DNA from: Pseudomonadota bacterium
GTDB taxonomy: Bacteria > Pseudomonadota > Gammaproteobacteria > Burkholderiales > Burkholderiaceae_D
Direction of reading: 5' to 3'
DNA: 5,961 nt
Assembly (NCBI GenBank): GCA_023435945.1
Contig: JAEZLB010000139.1
Location: 1 to 5,961 of the forward strand
The notes below the pieces were generated by a model. It worked only from the letters and a program-made list of their open reading frames with translations. It was not told the DNA's origin and did not search any database. Numbering within the stretch: position 1 is the stretch's first letter; each line of letters begins with the position of its first letter. The position numbers were made by a program, and so were the translations under genes. Positions 5,895-5,961 of this stretch are shown here, piece after piece.

Positions 5895-5918
5895 ACTTCT
5901 GCGTGCCGACGCGGAAGT
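5895..5918. repeat. Hairpin ACTTCTGCGT/ACGCGGAAGT
   Basis: Ten-base arms with a single mismatch (5895-5904, 5909-5918) surround a GCCG loop, directly after repeat unit B. No T run follows. It is probably part of the same repeat-rich or element-end region. Confidence 0.4.
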
Positions 5919-5924
5919 CGCCCT

Positions 5925-5961
5925 TGAAGCGGGGTCAATTGGACACCCATCAAATTCACAC
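5925..5961. mobile_element. Possible insertion-sequence edge running out of the window
   Basis: The sequence GCGGGGTCAATTGGACACCC resembles, from memory, the GGGTCAA-TTGGACxCC blocks repeated near the ends of IS21-family elements. No transposase, target duplication or complete inverted repeat can be seen because the window stops here. The call rests on motif resemblance and on the neighbouring repeats and gene relic. Confidence 0.2.

Noticed and set aside
5532..5927. 131-codon + strand frame
   Set aside because: It spans both palindromic repeats and is antisense to the better supported KAP-like remnant; its peptide has no recognisable domain. A short similarity between repeat-encoded peptides follows from the DNA repeat itself.

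Overview
The window is GC-rich proteobacterial DNA. The gene style suggests a gamma- or beta-proteobacterium of the Xanthomonadales/Nevskiales type: NarL/FixJ regulators beside a periplasmic-propeller HisKA_3 kinase, with Shine-Dalgarno sites of the GGAG type. That placement is by feel, not by a search.

Layout. Bases 1-192 hold the 3' end of an unrecognised + strand gene. Converging on it is a minus-strand FixJ-like regulator (228-920) whose receiver has lost its phosphorylation chemistry: the acceptor Asp is Glu, the acidic pair is His-Ser and the conserved Lys is Leu. A 161-bp divergent control region (921-1081) carries a 20-bp near-perfect palindrome. On the other side, a 101-residue protein (1082-1387) has one membrane helix followed by a HisKA_3-like dimerisation segment in which the phospho-accepting His is Ala, and it has no ATPase domain. 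A canonical NarL-type response regulator follows (1444-2076). Converging on that, 34 bp away, is a 1021-residue sensor kinase (2111-5176) with signal peptide, about 13 propeller repeats, Y_Y_Y domain, membrane helix, HisKA_3 and HATPase_c.

How they may work together. The large kinase and the NarL-type regulator look like a complete phosphorelay pair. The same cluster also encodes a degenerate twin of each half: a kinase-less pseudo-dimerisation protein and a pseudo-receiver regulator. The pseudo-dimerisation segment aligns without gaps over 43 residues to the kinase in this window (15 identities), so it could pair with or antagonise that kinase or bind the regulator. This is the most interesting signal in the window. 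The link between the parts is inferred from position and similarity.

The right end (5177-5961) has no intact gene. It contains the kinase leader with consecutive hairpins abutting the ribosome site, a stretch with nothing recognisable, and then a mobile-element-like patch: two diverged palindromic repeat units (5554-5614 and 5823-5888) flanking a 38-codon remnant that looks like the N-terminus of a KAP-family P-loop NTPase, and possibly the edge of an insertion sequence running out of the window.
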